Of a stretch of 61,377 nt of DNA, positions 61,171 to 61,377 are shown piece after piece. The notes beneath the pieces were generated by a model, which searched no databases, had not been told where the DNA came from, and saw nothing but the letters and a program-made list of their open reading frames with translations. Position numbers and translations under genes: made by a program. Source of the DNA: Bacillota bacterium (GTDB lineage: Bacteria; Bacillota; Clostridia; Christensenellales; UMGS416); contig JAEWRW010000051.1 in NCBI GenBank assembly GCA_023398815.1, positions 1 through 61,377 of the forward strand, read 5' to 3'. Within the stretch, counting starts at the first letter, position 1. Every line of letters begins with the position of its first letter.

Positions 61171-61377
61171 ATGGACCGGGCAATCCTGCTGGCGGCGGTG
61201 GGCGGGGTAACGACGTGGGCGCTGTGGCAGGGGCGGCGACCGGGTCGAGCACTGACCGACGCGCCGCGCCAGAATGCGCTGCTGCTTTGCCTGGGGCTGG
61301 CGGCGTCCTTCCTGGGCGGGGGGTTCTCCTTCGGTCTGGCGGGGCAGGCCCACGGCGAGGGCATCGGGGCCGTGGTG
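61171..61377 (+). CDS. Membrane protein, 3' end outside the window
   Basis: An open frame of 69 codons from ATG 61171 (AAGGGGG upstream, about 6 bases) to the window edge. It begins MDRAILLAAVGGVTTWALWQ, a membrane segment, then a basic linker, and a second hydrophobic segment (LLLCLGLAASFLGGGFSFGL, about 42-61). No family can be called from the fragment. Confidence 0.6.
   Translation, partial: MDRAILLAAVGGVTTWALWQGRRPGRALTDAPRQNALLLCLGLAASFLGGGFSFGLAGQAHGEGIGAVV

Overview
The window is 61.4 kb of GC-rich bacterial chromosome that includes a replication origin. The gene content fits a Firmicute of the class Clostridia. The markers are an FMN-riboswitch/RibU pair, RemB (DUF370) beside gyrB, a PadR-DUF1700-DUF4097 operon, a NusG-domain-II/Gx-transporter pair, DUF1002 and DUF2318 proteins, a SANT-type regulator, strong AGGAGG ribosome sites, and promoters of the TTGACA/TATACT type. 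I cannot name a genus from sequence alone. No tRNA, rRNA, CRISPR array, prophage or transposase gene was seen.

Layout. 1-6.5 kb: end of a collagen-like protein, a CaCA antiporter, a DUF1002 protein, the FMN riboswitch with ribU-tsaE-tsaB-rimI, then a small membrane protein with a DUF2318 lipoprotein. 6.7-18.7 kb: a heterodimeric ABC exporter, a GH31 glycosidase, a glutathione peroxidase, an AraC-GGDEF fusion, two paralogous membrane proteins and CorA. 19.8-31.8 kb: an M1-type peptidase, a LysM-G5-M23 envelope protein, a nucleotidyltransferase, a lipoprotein, a nitroreductase, an esterase-GNAT-phosphatase run, an AraC/GyrI-like regulator, an MFS carrier and a GNAT. 32.6-37.8 kb: NusG-II protein, Gx transporter, an active cell-wall amidase with a catalytically dead lipoprotein paralogue, a double Ada-like zinc-domain protein, and a calcium-binding protein behind a sigma-D-like promoter. 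38.3-47.3 kb: gyrA, two paralogous membrane proteins, a GNAT, gyrB and remB transcribed leftward, then oriC, then dnaA rightward; dnaN and recF are not present. 47.9-61.4 kb: DUF4097-DUF1700-PadR, a UMF1-type MFS carrier, a PF00882 protein, a GNAT, a membrane pyrophosphatase, a small unknown protein, a HAD hydrolase, a SANT-type protein and a truncated membrane protein.

The most unusual content lies between the genes. Nearly every long intergenic stretch is made of repeated, hairpin-rich sequence. One superfamily is a three-hairpin element (called A-B-C here). It starts at or just after stop codons and points the same way as the gene before it, at eleven gene ends on both strands. Six copies continue into a roughly 200-base nested rod plus a terminator-like hairpin. 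The arms of these hairpins differ between copies but stay complementary, as expected for RNA or single-stranded-DNA structures kept by selection or spread by a hairpin-recognising enzyme. A separate plug-in module of about 80 bases and a short GGCTGGTC-hairpin-TGCTCGCC unit recur in several contexts. Mirror-image arrays of these units bracket the 32.6-37.8 kb gene block. I do not recognise these families as described elements.
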